Positions 35,896-45,117 of a stretch of 64,000 nucleotides of DNA are shown here, one piece after another. The translations under genes and the position numbers were made by a program. Within the stretch, counting starts at the first letter, position 1; each line of letters begins with the position of its first letter. The notes beneath the pieces are model-generated. The model was given only the letters and a program-made list of their open reading frames with translations. It ran no database searches and had not been told where the DNA came from. The stretch comes from Clostridiales bacterium. GTDB lineage: Bacteria > Bacillota > Clostridia > Christensenellales > Christensenellaceae. The stretch covers positions 30,546-94,545 of the forward strand of contig SVGZ01000008.1 in the NCBI GenBank assembly GCA_015056045.1. The letters run 5' to 3'.

Positions 35896-37098
35896 TCAGC
35901 CTTTGTGGAATTCTACCTGATAGCCCCAATCGTAATTGAGCTCATAACCGAGACCCGGTGTATCCGGAACATCGATCGTGCCATCGATAACTTCGGGTTC
36001 GCCAAGGAAGAGACGTGCGGTATCTTCGCTGTCGAGGAGGAGTGTTTCTGCGAAGGGAGACTGGAGGCTGGAGATGGAAACATGGAATACAGGCATGCCG
36101 TGGCAATGCGGAACGACCATGACGCCGTGTGCCTTTGCATAAGCGATGATCTTGCGGATCTCGGAAATACCGCCTGTGTACCAGATATCGCACTGGAGGA
36201 TATCCGTTGCCTGATTTTCAACAAGTTCTCTTGCACCCCAACGTGTGAATTCGTGTTCGCCTGTTGTGACGAGGATGCCCATCGGGTTTAAGAGGTCTTT
36301 TAATCTTCTGTGACCCATGATGTCATCTGCCATGAGCGGTTCTTCAATCCAGCGGACGTTCAGGCCGAGTTTTTTGAGTTCTTTGCAGACTTTGACGGTG
36401 AATTCAACGTCCCAGCCCTGCCAGCAGTCATACATGATCTCTGCATCTTCGCCCATGATGCGTGCAACGCGTTCAGCAGCCATGACGTTGAGCTTGATGC
36501 CTTCTTTGCCGGAACCGGGGCCTGCCGGTGCGGGGATCTTGTTTGCCTTATAGCCGAGTCTTGCATAGCGTTCGAGGTCGTTGCCCGTTGCATAGACCTT
36601 GATCTTGTCGCGGACTTTACCGCCTAAAAGCTGGTAAACAGGCAGTCCCATCGTTTTGCCCATGATATCCCAAAGCGCGATATCGACAGCAGAAATCGCC
36701 TGAATAACCATACCTTTTCTGCCATACATGGAGGTTACGCGGAACATAACGTCCCAGATTTTTTCGATCTCCATTGCGTCAAGGCCGATGATGAGCGGTC
36801 TTAATACATTGTAGATGAAGCTTGCTGCAACGTTATAAAGGCCTGTGCTGCCGTATCCATAGATGCCGTCTTCCGTTGTGATCTTGACGACGGCTGCACC
36901 GCCTGTGCCTGCGCCGGAGGTCAGGACGCCTTTATTGGTTTTAACGGCATATGTTTCCTTCATTCGCGGCATGGACTTTGTGGTGATATAAGCCATACGG
37001 TCATAGTTTGGCTTATCCCAATCCGGTTTTACACCGGGCTGCGGCTTACGAGGTGGCTGTATAAATTTGAATACTTCCACATTTGTGATTTTTGCCAT
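35896..37098 (-). CDS. Enolase-superfamily sugar acid dehydratase, second paralogue
   Basis: The 400-residue protein is about half identical to its downstream neighbour and keeps all key residues: Asp224 (YDCWQGWD), Glu252/253 (IEEP), Glu281 (GEHE), Asp304 and His331 (VPHCHG). The N-terminal capping region (residues 10-65), which sets substrate choice in this superfamily, differs between the two, so they may act on different acids. A GGAG site precedes ATG. It lies in a minus-strand run with the third paralogue 64 bases upstream. Confidence 0.85.
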   Translation of the reverse strand: MAKITNVEVFKFIQPPRKPQPGVKPDWDKPNYDRMAYITTKSMPRMKETYAVKTNKGVLTSGAGTGGAAVVKITTEDGIYGYGSTGLYNVAASFIYNVLRPLIIGLDAMEIEKIWDVMFRVTSMYGRKGMVIQAISAVDIALWDIMGKTMGLPVYQLLGGKVRDKIKVYATGNDLERYARLGYKANKIPAPAGPGSGKEGIKLNVMAAERVARIMGEDAEIMYDCWQGWDVEFTVKVCKELKKLGLNVRWIEEPLMADDIMGHRRLKDLLNPMGILVTTGEHEFTRWGARELVENQATDILQCDIWYTGGISEIRKIIAYAKAHGVMVVPHCHGMPVFHVSISSLQSPFAETLLLDSEDTARLFLGEPEVIDGTIDVPDTPGLGYELNYDWGYQVEFHKG

Positions 37099-37162
37099 TT
37101 TCTTTCTCCTATTTGGCTATGATGTGGGGGTTTATTTTGCCGAATTTTTTGGGAAAATCCGG

Positions 37163-38179
37163 TCATTGACTGAAAATGATTTTAGTATCCGTGGAAAAAA
37201 CTCTCCCAAAGCCGGGAAGTTCTTCCGTATAAAAGGCTGCGCCATTTCGTTTGCCTCTGCCGAAAAAGGCTTCTTCGGGTGTTTCCGTGAGCTCTATAAA
37301 AGGGGAAACAAGGCTTGAGACTGCAAAATGGAGCGTAACATGATCTGCACCGACGGGGATGAGCATCACGCCGTTTGCCTGTGCATAAGCGGCGATCTTT
37401 TTTAACTCCGCAATTCCTCCGCAGCTATGAATATCGCAGCGGATCTGGTCTGCACAGCGCCTGCTGATGAGCTCCCTTGCGGAATAGAGCGTATAGGCGG
37501 TTTCCGTTGGGGAAAGCATGATGCCGTTTGGGTTTAAGAGATCGCGGTAACGGCGCATCGTTTCGTAGCCTGCGCCTGCGAGCGGCAGCTTCATATAGCG
37601 GATGTTGTAATTTTTGAATTCACGGACCATGCGGACCATATATTCGCTGTCCCAACCCTGATGACAATCGAGCAGGATGCGGACTTTTTTCGGTAATTTA
37701 CTTGCTGCTTCTTCGATCTGCTGCAGGTTTTTCTTCATGCCTTCACGCCCGTAATACGCACCGCCGAAAAGCCTGACGATGGCAATTCCCGATTCGATGC
37801 CGTTTTCCAAAATAAAGCTTTCTTCTGCGGCAAAGCTGATCTTTTCGCGGACTTTTCCGCCAAGAAGCTGATACACCGGCAGTGAAAGCCCCTTTGCCGA
37901 AAGCTCGAGCAATGCACTGTCGATTGCAGAGAGCATGCCCATGGGAAGATTTATGTTTTTTTCAAGACGGAGATTTTTTACGGAAAGAAGGTTTTGTTCA
38001 TAAGAGAGGGCGTCTTTCCCGTGAAGCGTTTTTGCGATCTCAGGAAGATAGAGCATAGCTTCCGCTGCCGAAGGTTCGCGGAAAGCGCCGCTTCCGGTTT
38101 GACCGTTGTTTGCATATATGGCAAGGGCAATTTCGCCCTGTCTGTTTTGTAATAAGGAAAGCTTGGATATTTTGCTCAT
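37163..38179 (-). CDS. Degenerate enolase-superfamily paralogue
   Basis: The 338-residue protein aligns with its two neighbours but has a trimmed capping domain. Asp171 (LDCHQGWD), Glu226 (SPTE) and Asp249 are kept. The IEEP motif is replaced by MKLP (Lys197, Leu198), removing a metal ligand, and VPHCHG has become IPVGADH, removing the catalytic His. The reading frame is intact, so this looks like a pseudoenzyme or an enzyme with a changed mechanism rather than a broken gene. A structural or regulatory partner role for the neighbouring dehydratases is a guess. Confidence 0.75.
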   Translation of the reverse strand: MSKISKLSLLQNRQGEIALAIYANNGQTGSGAFREPSAAEAMLYLPEIAKTLHGKDALSYEQNLLSVKNLRLEKNINLPMGMLSAIDSALLELSAKGLSLPVYQLLGGKVREKISFAAEESFILENGIESGIAIVRLFGGAYYGREGMKKNLQQIEEAASKLPKKVRILLDCHQGWDSEYMVRMVREFKNYNIRYMKLPLAGAGYETMRRYRDLLNPNGIMLSPTETAYTLYSARELISRRCADQIRCDIHSCGGIAELKKIAAYAQANGVMLIPVGADHVTLHFAVSSLVSPFIELTETPEEAFFGRGKRNGAAFYTEELPGFGRVFSTDTKIIFSQ

Positions 38180-38330
38180 CTTCGCTCCAACGGTTTTTCT
38201 CTATGCACAATATTGCTTTATGGATTTATTCTATATCAGATGGATGATAATGTCAATAAAGTATTCAAATTTTCAAAAAATGTCTGAAAAATCTTGATTC
38301 GATGGCAAAAGCCATATGTTTTTACAAAAT

Positions 38331-38374
38331 AAAGCAGCGGCTGCAATCGGTATCTGCTGCAAGGCCGCTGTGAT
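38331..38374 (-). terminator. Hairpin downstream of the CapE-like gene
   Basis: CAGCGGC and GCCGCTG form the outer stem with partial inner TGCA/TGC pairing; T-rich sequence follows on the minus strand. The rest of the 234-base gap is AT-rich with nothing else recognised. Confidence 0.55.
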
Positions 38375-38413
38375 TTTCTATGGTAGTGTTGCAAAAAATT
38401 ATCATTTAAAATG

Positions 38414-39364
38414 TTAAAGAATGTTGTTTTCAAGCAAAAGAGAGAAAAGCTCATCTTCTCCCATAAGCTCGCTTTCGCTGCTGTTTTTTGCGGTAAGCTG
38501 GGTCTTTTCGATCTTTTTCATCGGGATGATGAGGAAGCTGCCCATATCTTGTGCAAATTCGGCTTCTTCATGCGTTAAAAGGTATTCGCTCATGCGTTCG
38601 CCCGGTCTTTTGCCGGTGATGATGACGTCGTCCATATTTTTTCCATATGCGCGAAGGACGGCTTTTACCAGCGTATCGACACGGCATGCTGCAGCTTTTT
38701 TGATCAGAATATCGCCGCTCTGCGCTTTTTCAAAGGCATAATAAATAAGCTCGGCTGCTTCTTTTTTCGTCATGATAAAGCGGGTCATCGAAGGCTCTGT
38801 TAAAGTGATTTTTTTACCAAGACGAGTCTGTTCCGCCCATGTCGGGATAACCGAACCTCTGCTTCCCAGAATATTGCCGAAACGCGTGCAGCAGATGACG
38901 GTTTCTGTTTGTTCGGCAGCTTTTGCACAGGCGATTTTTTCCATCATCGCTTTGGAAATGCCCATTGCGCTCGAAGGATAAACGGCTTTATCGGTCGATA
39001 AGCAAATGACTTTTTTAACGCCGGCTTCGATCGCCGTATTGAGGACATTTTCCGTTCCCAAAATATTGGTTTTGACAACTTCCGATGGGAAAATTTCAGA
39101 AGAAGGGACGTGTTTTAAAGCGGCAGCATGAAAAACATAGTCAACACCGCGCATAGCCGACCTGAGGGAAGCTTCATCGCGAATATCGCCAAGGTAACAG
39201 CGCAGTCTTTCATTTCCGTAGGCAAGCTTCAGCTGATACTGCTTTTCCTCATCGCGCGAAAAGATGCGGATCTCTTTCAGATCCGTTTCCCAAAAATAGG
39301 CAAGAACTTCACGGCCTATCGAGCCTGTTCCGCCGGTGATCAGCAGTGTTTTTCCCTGAAACAT
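38414..39364 (-). CDS. capE: UDP-GlcNAc 4,6-dehydratase (5-inverting), CapE-like
   Basis: The 316-residue extended short-chain dehydrogenase has the NAD(P) motif TGGTGSIG (about 10-17) and STDKAVYPSSAMGISKAMMEK (about 123-143), where the usual catalytic Tyr is Met, as in CapE and WbpM-type enzymes. CapE converts UDP-GlcNAc to a 4-keto-6-deoxy-L-hexose nucleotide on the way to L-FucNAc in surface polysaccharides. The usual partners CapF and CapG are not adjacent, so the gene is an orphan here. Closely related inverting dehydratases (PseB) cannot be fully excluded. Confidence 0.8.
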   Translation of the reverse strand: MFQGKTLLITGGTGSIGREVLAYFWETDLKEIRIFSRDEEKQYQLKLAYGNERLRCYLGDIRDEASLRSAMRGVDYVFHAAALKHVPSSEIFPSEVVKTNILGTENVLNTAIEAGVKKVICLSTDKAVYPSSAMGISKAMMEKIACAKAAEQTETVICCTRFGNILGSRGSVIPTWAEQTRLGKKITLTEPSMTRFIMTKKEAAELIYYAFEKAQSGDILIKKAAACRVDTLVKAVLRAYGKNMDDVIITGKRPGERMSEYLLTHEEAEFAQDMGSFLIIPMKKIEKTQLTAKNSSESELMGEDELFSLLLENNIL

Positions 39365-39510
39365 AAGGCAAAATCTCCCTTTTTTCTTCTATTAAATTGT
39401 AGAGTATTTCAGGCAAGATGTAAAGGGCAAATCCCGGAAAGCACAAAGGAAAGATTGATAAAATAATCGCAATTCTGCAATATTTTTTTTGAAAAATTGC
39501 AAAAATAGGC

Positions 39511-39537
39511 TTGATATAGCGGCTTTCTTGATATAAT
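39511..39537 (+). promoter_or_regulatory. Promoter for alanine dehydrogenase
   Basis: TTGATA (39511-39516) and TATAAT (39532-39537) with a 15-base spacer, 43 bases before the ald start. The spacer is short by two bases. Confidence 0.5.
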
Positions 39538-39579
39538 ATATAAAAATGAAATGAAACTAAAAAAAGGAATTCGTCATAC

Positions 39580-40692
39580 ATGATCATTGGAACAACAAAA
39601 GAACTCAAAAACCATGAATACCGCGTAGGACTCACACCGGATAATGTTTCCGCTTTCACAGGAAAAGGCCACACCGTTTATGTAGAAAAAGGCGCAGGAG
39701 AAGGTGCGGGTTTCTCCGACGAAGAATATAAAGAGGCAGGTGCGATCATTGCGGATACACCGGCAGAAGTTTTCGCAAAGGCAGAGATGATCGTTAAGGT
39801 CAAAGAACCCGAAGAATGCGAATATCAGTACCTCCGCGAAGGGCAGATCCTCTTTACCTATCTGCATTTGGCACCGAACCCCGGTCTTGCACAGATGCTG
39901 ATCGATAAAAAGATCAAGGCTGTCGCTTTTGAAACCATTACGGATGAACAGGGCAATTTACCGTGCCTCCGACCGATGAGCCAGATCGCAGGCAGACTGA
40001 GCATTCAGGAAGGTGCAAAATATCTGGAAAAGAGCTTTGGCGGCAGAGGTCTTCTCTTAGGCGGTGTTCCCGGCGTTGAAAGAGGCAAGATCACCATCAT
40101 CGGCGGCGGTATTGCGGGCACATATGCAGCAAAAGCGGCTGTCGGCATGGATGCACAGGTCACGCTGCTCGATGTCAACCTCAACAGGCTTTCTTATCTT
40201 GATGATATTTTCGGCGCATCGATCGATACGCTGTATTCCACAGAAGCCAACATCAGAAAGAGCCTGATGGAAGCTGACCTTGTCATCGGTTCCGTTCTGA
40301 TTCCCGGCGGAAAAACACCGAAGCTTGTTCGCCGTGAACATTTAAAGCTGATGAAAAAAGGCGCTGTCATCGTTGATATCGCGATCGACCAAGGCGGTTG
40401 CTGCGAATCTTCGCACACGACAACACACGACGATCCCGTTTACATCGAAGAAGGTATCGTTCATTACTGCGTCGGCAATATGCCCGGTGCTGTTCCCAGA
40501 ACTTCGACGATCGCACTTTCCAACGCAACCTTCCGCTACGGCATGCTGATGGCAGATAACGGCCTTGAAGCAGCTGTTAAAATGGATAAGGGCTTGGCAA
40601 ACGGCGTCAACATTTACGATGGCAAATGCACCAACAAAAACGTTGCCAAAGCACTCGGCTATGACTATGTCGATGTTCTGGATATTATCTGA
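39580..40692 (+). CDS. ald: Alanine dehydrogenase
   Basis: The 370-residue protein matches alanine dehydrogenase along its whole length: MIIGTTKELKNHEYRVGLTP start, substrate residues in KVKEP (about 70-75) and TYLHLAPN, the NAD-binding GGGIAGTYAAKAAVGMDAQVT block (about 170-190) and DIAIDQGGCCESS near 270. It interconverts L-alanine and pyruvate plus ammonia with NAD, serving alanine use or NADH disposal. It stands alone with its own promoter and terminator. GAATTCG is a weak ribosome binding site region, with AAAGGAAT a little upstream. Confidence 0.96.
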   Translation: MIIGTTKELKNHEYRVGLTPDNVSAFTGKGHTVYVEKGAGEGAGFSDEEYKEAGAIIADTPAEVFAKAEMIVKVKEPEECEYQYLREGQILFTYLHLAPNPGLAQMLIDKKIKAVAFETITDEQGNLPCLRPMSQIAGRLSIQEGAKYLEKSFGGRGLLLGGVPGVERGKITIIGGGIAGTYAAKAAVGMDAQVTLLDVNLNRLSYLDDIFGASIDTLYSTEANIRKSLMEADLVIGSVLIPGGKTPKLVRREHLKLMKKGAVIVDIAIDQGGCCESSHTTTHDDPVYIEEGIVHYCVGNMPGAVPRTSTIALSNATFRYGMLMADNGLEAAVKMDKGLANGVNIYDGKCTNKNVAKALGYDYVDVLDII

Positions 40693-40703
40693 GAGTAAAA
40701 TAA

Positions 40704-40735
40704 GAGCGTACAGTTTATGGCTGTACGCTTTTTTG
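40704..40735. terminator. Terminator between ald and the FNT gene
   Basis: AGCGTACAG-TTTATGG-CTGTACGCT followed by six T residues on the plus strand, 12 bases after the ald stop and just before the convergent FNT gene. Confidence 0.9.
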
Positions 40736-40739
40736 TTTC

Positions 40740-41501
40740 TTATTTTTCTTTTGCGATCTGCAGATAGGGCAGAGCAACGCAGACAATGCCGCCGATCATA
40801 TTGCCGATCGTGACGAAAAGCAGATTGCGGAAATAGCCGCCGATCGTCAACCCTGCAATGCCATCGCCAAGAAGACCGATCACAATAAGCGACATATTGG
40901 CAATGCTGTGTTCAAAGCCGATCGTGATAAAGGCGAAAAGACACCAAAAGATCATGATAAGCTTGCCCGATTCCGATTTCATTTTTGCACTGCACCAGAC
41001 GCCGAGGCAGACGAGAATATTGCAGAAAAGACCGCGGAGGATGAGGTTCAGTGCCGGAAGCGTCGTTTTTGTGAGAGCGGAAGCGGCGATAAATTCACCG
41101 ACTGCGCCGCTGTTGAGCCCTGTTCCGTGGAAAAGGAATGCCAATATAACAGCGCCGATAAGATTGCCGAGCCAGCAGACCGCCCAAAGAAGCAATGCAT
41201 CGCGAAGTCTGACCGTTTTTTTTGCGATGCCGACGGCCATGACGAAGTTGTTGCCCGTAAAAAGCTCTGCACCGGCCATGACGACAAGACTCAGGGCAAT
41301 GCCGAAGGATAAGCCCATGACAATTTTAGGCGAAGCTGCTGCGGATAAAAGACCGCCTGCCGTGAAAGCCAAAAGCACGCCAAAGCCGATGAATGCACCT
41401 GCCAAGGCGGAGCTTATCAGGTAGCCCAGAGGATTTTTCTTTAATAAGGCAAATTTTGCCGCAGCAGAGGATGCGACAGCATGGATTTCTTCTTTGAACA
41501 T
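40740..41501 (-). CDS. Formate/nitrite transporter family channel
   Basis: The 253-residue protein has six membrane helices and the FNT repeats: GAFIGFGVLLAFTAGG near the first helix, GAELFTGNNFVM (about 85-97) with the conserved Asn pair, and the GFEHSIANM segment (about 195-203) with the central His. FNT pentamers pass formate, nitrite or hydrosulfide. The family member cannot be told from motifs; no formate lyase or nitrite reductase gene is adjacent to decide. It is transcribed alone. Confidence 0.92.
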   Translation of the reverse strand: MFKEEIHAVASSAAAKFALLKKNPLGYLISSALAGAFIGFGVLLAFTAGGLLSAAASPKIVMGLSFGIALSLVVMAGAELFTGNNFVMAVGIAKKTVRLRDALLLWAVCWLGNLIGAVILAFLFHGTGLNSGAVGEFIAASALTKTTLPALNLILRGLFCNILVCLGVWCSAKMKSESGKLIMIFWCLFAFITIGFEHSIANMSLIVIGLLGDGIAGLTIGGYFRNLLFVTIGNMIGGIVCVALPYLQIAKEK

Positions 41502-41623
41502 AAAAACCTTCCCGAAAATTAATATGAAATGCCTTTCACGGAAAAAATTATAGCATAGGGAAGATAAAAGGACAACAACTTGCTCGGTTTTGTTTCTTTA
41601 TGCAGCGTTTTTGCCGAAATTGC

Positions 41624-41651
41624 TTGTCAATAAAAGTGAAAATGTTATAAT
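41624..41651 (+). promoter_or_regulatory. Promoter for the second GH2 gene
   Basis: TTGTCA (41624-41629), 16-base spacer and TGTTATAAT with an extended -10 hexamer at 41646-41651, 34 bases before the start codon. This is among the best promoter matches in the window. Confidence 0.75.
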
Positions 41652-41685
41652 AAAGCCATAATTCACAAACAAACAGGAGCTTTTT

Positions 41686-44097
41686 ATGGATCTTACAGCG
41701 CTTTACAGCAAGGTACAGCAATATCTTGATCATTTCAGAAATGACCTCAGGGCAAGAAAGATCAGGACAATCAAAGAGGCAGATTTCTATTTCGGCGAAA
41801 GAAAAGAAGATGCAGTCTGGGAAAAAGTCCGCCTTCCGCATGATTATGCGATCCGCTGCGGATTTGACGAATCAAGACCGACAGGCGGCAGCGGCGGTTA
41901 TGTCATTTCCGGCATTGCATGGTATCGCTTATATCCGGGTGAACTCGATGGGCATAAGCGCTATACGCTCTGTTTTGACGGCACAGGCGGTGCAGCCGAT
42001 GTTTGGGTAAACGACCGCTATATGGGTCCGCATCCGAACGGCACAGTGCCTTTCCATTATGATATCACGCCTTATCTGCAGTTTGACGGAAGCGATGTCA
42101 TCCTCGTCAAATGCGATACTTCGCTGCAGCCTTATTCCCGTTTCTATGGCGGTCTTGGCTTAACGAGGGAGATCACGCTCGTTGAAAACGGCAGAGTTCA
42201 CCTTATGCCCGGTGCTTTGAACGCAAGGATGACGAAGCTCGACGGCAAGGCAGAAGTGGAAGTCTATTCCGAAATCAGCTTCCTCCGCGATGAATTAAAC
42301 GCAAGGCTTGACCCCTTTGAAGGCGAAAGCAACCGCTCTGCAAGGTTCCTTGTGAGGACCGATATCATCGATAAAGACGGCAATATTGCGGCAACGAACT
42401 CGCTCGGTGAATGCCTCGTTCACTGCACAGCAACATTCAAATTGACACAGAAACTCACGATCGAAAACCCGATCCTCTGGTCCGATGAGGAACCGAATCT
42501 TTACCGTGTTCATACACAGGTCTTCTGCGGCGGAAAGATCGTCGATGATGAGATCATTCCCCTTGGGCTTCGCAAGCTCGAAAAATCGCCCGAAAAAGGA
42601 CTTTTGGTCAACGGCAAAGCGACGCTTCTGCGCGGATTCTGCCTGCATCAGGATGGCGGCTATTATGGCGAAGCAGTACCCATGAAGGAATGGGTAAGAA
42701 GGCTTTCCGCACTCCGCGAAATGGACTGCAATGCGATCAGAACTGCGCATCATCCCTATCCCGATCTCTTCTATGCGGTCTGCGATTATATGGGCTTCTA
42801 CGTCATGGACGAAGCTTTTGACGAATGGCACAGGGCTTGGCCGCGCAATTATTCCGACACAAAAGGCGGCAAAAATACCTACGGCTATTATCTCTATTTC
42901 GATCAGTGGGCAAGAACGGATACAAAATCTGCCGTTATCCGCAACCGCAGGCATCCTTCCGTTATCATGTTCTCGCTCGGCAATGAGATCCCGGATTATT
43001 ACTACGACGATTCCGTTGAAACATACGCTGAATTGAAGGCGATCGTGAAAAAATATGCGCCCGATCTTTGGGTAACCGAAGGCAGCGAAGGCCAGTGCAA
43101 CCTTCCTCTGAATGAAGATATGCTGAGCCTTTCCGATGTTGTCGGTCTCAATTATTGCGAAATGCGCTACCACGAAAAGTTCTACCAGCCGATGCACGCA
43201 AAACACCCGGATTGGGTCATGGTCGGCAGCGAAAACTGCGATATGGGTCAGCATTGGCGCGAAGTGGAAAAACAGAGCTATGCGATCGGTATGTTCTTCT
43301 GGACGGGCATCGACTATCTTGGCGAATCCGGCGGCAGCGAAAACCCCTGCGTTCGTGCGGATGATTTCAACGGCGAAAAACTCTGTCATGCATCGAATTC
43401 CGGTAAACTTGATATCACGCTTGGCAAAAAGGCGATGTTCTATTACAGAAAGAGCCTTTGGGCAAAAGAACCGATGGTCTATGCGGCCGTCAAGCTGCGT
43501 GAATATGATCCCTGGAACTTCGGCAGCAGGATGCAGGCAAGACCGCTCTGGAACTTTGAACAGGGCAAAAAGCTGACCGTCTATATCATGACGAACTGCG
43601 AAGAAGCGGAGCTCATCTTAAACGGCAAAAAGCTCGGCAAATACAAAAATGCACCCGAAACGGCAATGCCGATCGAAGTGGATGTGGATTATATTCCCGG
43701 CGAGCTGAAAGTCATCGGCTATAACAAGGGCAAAGCGGTCTGTGAAAACAGGATCGCGACCTATGGCGAACCGAAGAAGCTGCTCATCGAACCCGACTGC
43801 ACAAAGCTCAGCGGTGCGGAAGATATCGTTACGCTCAGGTTCAGCCTTGTCGATGAAAACGGCGAAGTCTGCCAGATTTCCGACAGAAAAGTCACAGTCG
43901 AAGCGGAAAACGGCGAACTTTTGGCGATCTGTTCGGGCAATTTGGCCGATAAACAGAGCTGGTATGGGACGAACAGCTATACCCTTTACCGTGGAACGGC
44001 ACAGGCAAGCTTCATGAGCAAAGATGCGGGCAAGATGATCATCAAAGCATCCTGCGAAGGTGCTGAAGATGCCATGATCGAGATCGAAGTGGAATAA
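41686..44097 (+). CDS. Glycoside hydrolase family 2 (beta-galactosidase-like), second copy
   Basis: The 803-residue enzyme has the same domain order as the GH2 at 4.2 kb, but the two share only modest identity. Acid/base is Glu434 in LGNEIPDYY and the nucleophile is Glu516 in GSENCDMG. C-terminal immunoglobulin-like domains include the NCEEAELILNGKKLG segment. An AGGAG site precedes ATG and no signal peptide is visible, so it works on imported oligosaccharides. It has its own strong promoter. Galactosidase, glucuronidase or mannosidase activity cannot be told apart by eye. Confidence 0.92.
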   Translation: MDLTALYSKVQQYLDHFRNDLRARKIRTIKEADFYFGERKEDAVWEKVRLPHDYAIRCGFDESRPTGGSGGYVISGIAWYRLYPGELDGHKRYTLCFDGTGGAADVWVNDRYMGPHPNGTVPFHYDITPYLQFDGSDVILVKCDTSLQPYSRFYGGLGLTREITLVENGRVHLMPGALNARMTKLDGKAEVEVYSEISFLRDELNARLDPFEGESNRSARFLVRTDIIDKDGNIAATNSLGECLVHCTATFKLTQKLTIENPILWSDEEPNLYRVHTQVFCGGKIVDDEIIPLGLRKLEKSPEKGLLVNGKATLLRGFCLHQDGGYYGEAVPMKEWVRRLSALREMDCNAIRTAHHPYPDLFYAVCDYMGFYVMDEAFDEWHRAWPRNYSDTKGGKNTYGYYLYFDQWARTDTKSAVIRNRRHPSVIMFSLGNEIPDYYYDDSVETYAELKAIVKKYAPDLWVTEGSEGQCNLPLNEDMLSLSDVVGLNYCEMRYHEKFYQPMHAKHPDWVMVGSENCDMGQHWREVEKQSYAIGMFFWTGIDYLGESGGSENPCVRADDFNGEKLCHASNSGKLDITLGKKAMFYYRKSLWAKEPMVYAAVKLREYDPWNFGSRMQARPLWNFEQGKKLTVYIMTNCEEAELILNGKKLGKYKNAPETAMPIEVDVDYIPGELKVIGYNKGKAVCENRIATYGEPKKLLIEPDCTKLSGAEDIVTLRFSLVDENGEVCQISDRKVTVEAENGELLAICSGNLADKQSWYGTNSYTLYRGTAQASFMSKDAGKMIIKASCEGAEDAMIEIEVE

Positions 44098-44149
44098 ACT
44101 TTTCAGCTGACTCTGGAAAAGGAACTGTCATTTTTTATTATAAACTCTT

Positions 44150-44198
44150 GCCTCTCCCTTTGGGAGAGGTGTCCGAACATCGTGAGGACGGAGAGGGC
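44150..44198. repeat. Palindromic intergenic repeat
   Basis: A perfect CCTCTCCC-TTT-GGGAGAGG hairpin (44151-44169) is followed by GTCC...GGAC (44171-44189) and GGAGAGGG, which can re-pair with the first arm. I recall similar CTCCCTTTGGGAGAGG elements scattered between genes of gut Clostridia. It is the main content of the 253-base gap after the GH2 gene. Confidence 0.6.
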
Positions 44199-44256
44199 AT
44201 ACATTCCATAAGAATTAAAAATACAGCAGAACATTCTTGATCATCTGCAGAAAAAG

Positions 44257-44292
44257 AAACGGAGTACATCTCTATCGATGCGCTCCGTTTTT
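44257..44292 (+). terminator. Rho-independent terminator
   Basis: AAACGGAG and CTCCGTTT close an inner CATC/GATG hairpin and are followed by a T run. It lies 160 bases after the GH2 stop and 60 before the next gene. Confidence 0.75.
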
Positions 44293-44350
44293 ATTTGCAA
44301 ATCCTTCCGCATTTCGCTACAATAGGACATGAACACGGAAAGGAAATACT

Positions 44351-45073
44351 ATGACACAAGCAAATAATCAGAAATCGAATAAAGGTAACGGCTGCGGCTG
44401 TATTCTTCTTATCATTGCGATCATAGTGATGATCGGCACTTGCGGCAGTGAAAGCGAAAAAAAGAACAGCTATACGCCCACATATAGCTATGAAAGCACA
44501 CAGACGAGCTATGTTTCTTTGCCGACAATAGCGCCGACAACAAATGAAAATGTTATACCGCCTGCGGAAGGTGTTTACGGCGGAACCAGCGAGATCAACG
44601 GCGAAAAGCTCATGGGCGATATCCATACCTATAACCGCATTCTTGACGAAACGGGCATGAGCATTGAATCGCTTGAGATCACGAACAGCTCTATGGAAGA
44701 TGGGCTTATGACCGTTTGGGTCGTTTATACGGCGGAAAACAGCTATTGCCGCTATTTTGGCGAGATCCTTTTTGCCTATGACGGGCAGGAAGTCAGCTAT
44801 TACGAGATCGGGCATGACTATTACGAGCCGAAATTTGCCTGTGATCCGAATGTTCCTTTTAACTATGTGGCGGATGTCTATCTTGGCGCAATGCCGACGG
44901 TAGAGATCGTTTCCCACGAAAAAACGGGTGAATTCCGCGAAGATTTCGCCATCAAGGTCGATTTTTATGAAGATCCGGGCGAAAAGTTCACGGATATGCA
45001 CTATGTGACCTGTGATTTTGACCTGTATTCGGGTTGGTACGTCAGCGATTCGAGGCAAGAGCGAGTAGGCTGA
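44351..45073 (+). CDS. Unrecognised single-helix membrane or lipid-anchored protein
   Basis: The 240-residue protein has a short polar N-terminus, a hydrophobic segment (about 15-30, GCGCILLIIAIIVMIGTCG) and a Ser/Thr/Tyr-rich linker. The extracellular domain has alternating beta strands rich in Tyr, Glu and Asp (residues 75-240). Cys residues at 16, 18 and 32 flank the helix; CG after the helix could be lipidated, but the lipobox is poor. I do not recognise the domain. It is flanked by terminators on both sides and is therefore monocistronic. Confidence 0.7.
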   Translation: MTQANNQKSNKGNGCGCILLIIAIIVMIGTCGSESEKKNSYTPTYSYESTQTSYVSLPTIAPTTNENVIPPAEGVYGGTSEINGEKLMGDIHTYNRILDETGMSIESLEITNSSMEDGLMTVWVVYTAENSYCRYFGEILFAYDGQEVSYYEIGHDYYEPKFACDPNVPFNYVADVYLGAMPTVEIVSHEKTGEFREDFAIKVDFYEDPGEKFTDMHYVTCDFDLYSGWYVSDSRQERVG

Positions 45074-45082
45074 CAATAAAAA

Positions 45083-45117
45083 ACTGCCTTTCGGGTAAAC
45101 CGAGGGCAGTCTTTTTT
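45083..45117. terminator. Bidirectional terminator
   Basis: ACTGCCTTTCGG-GTAAA-CCGAGGGCAGT with A residues before and six T residues after; it separates two convergent genes. Confidence 0.9.
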
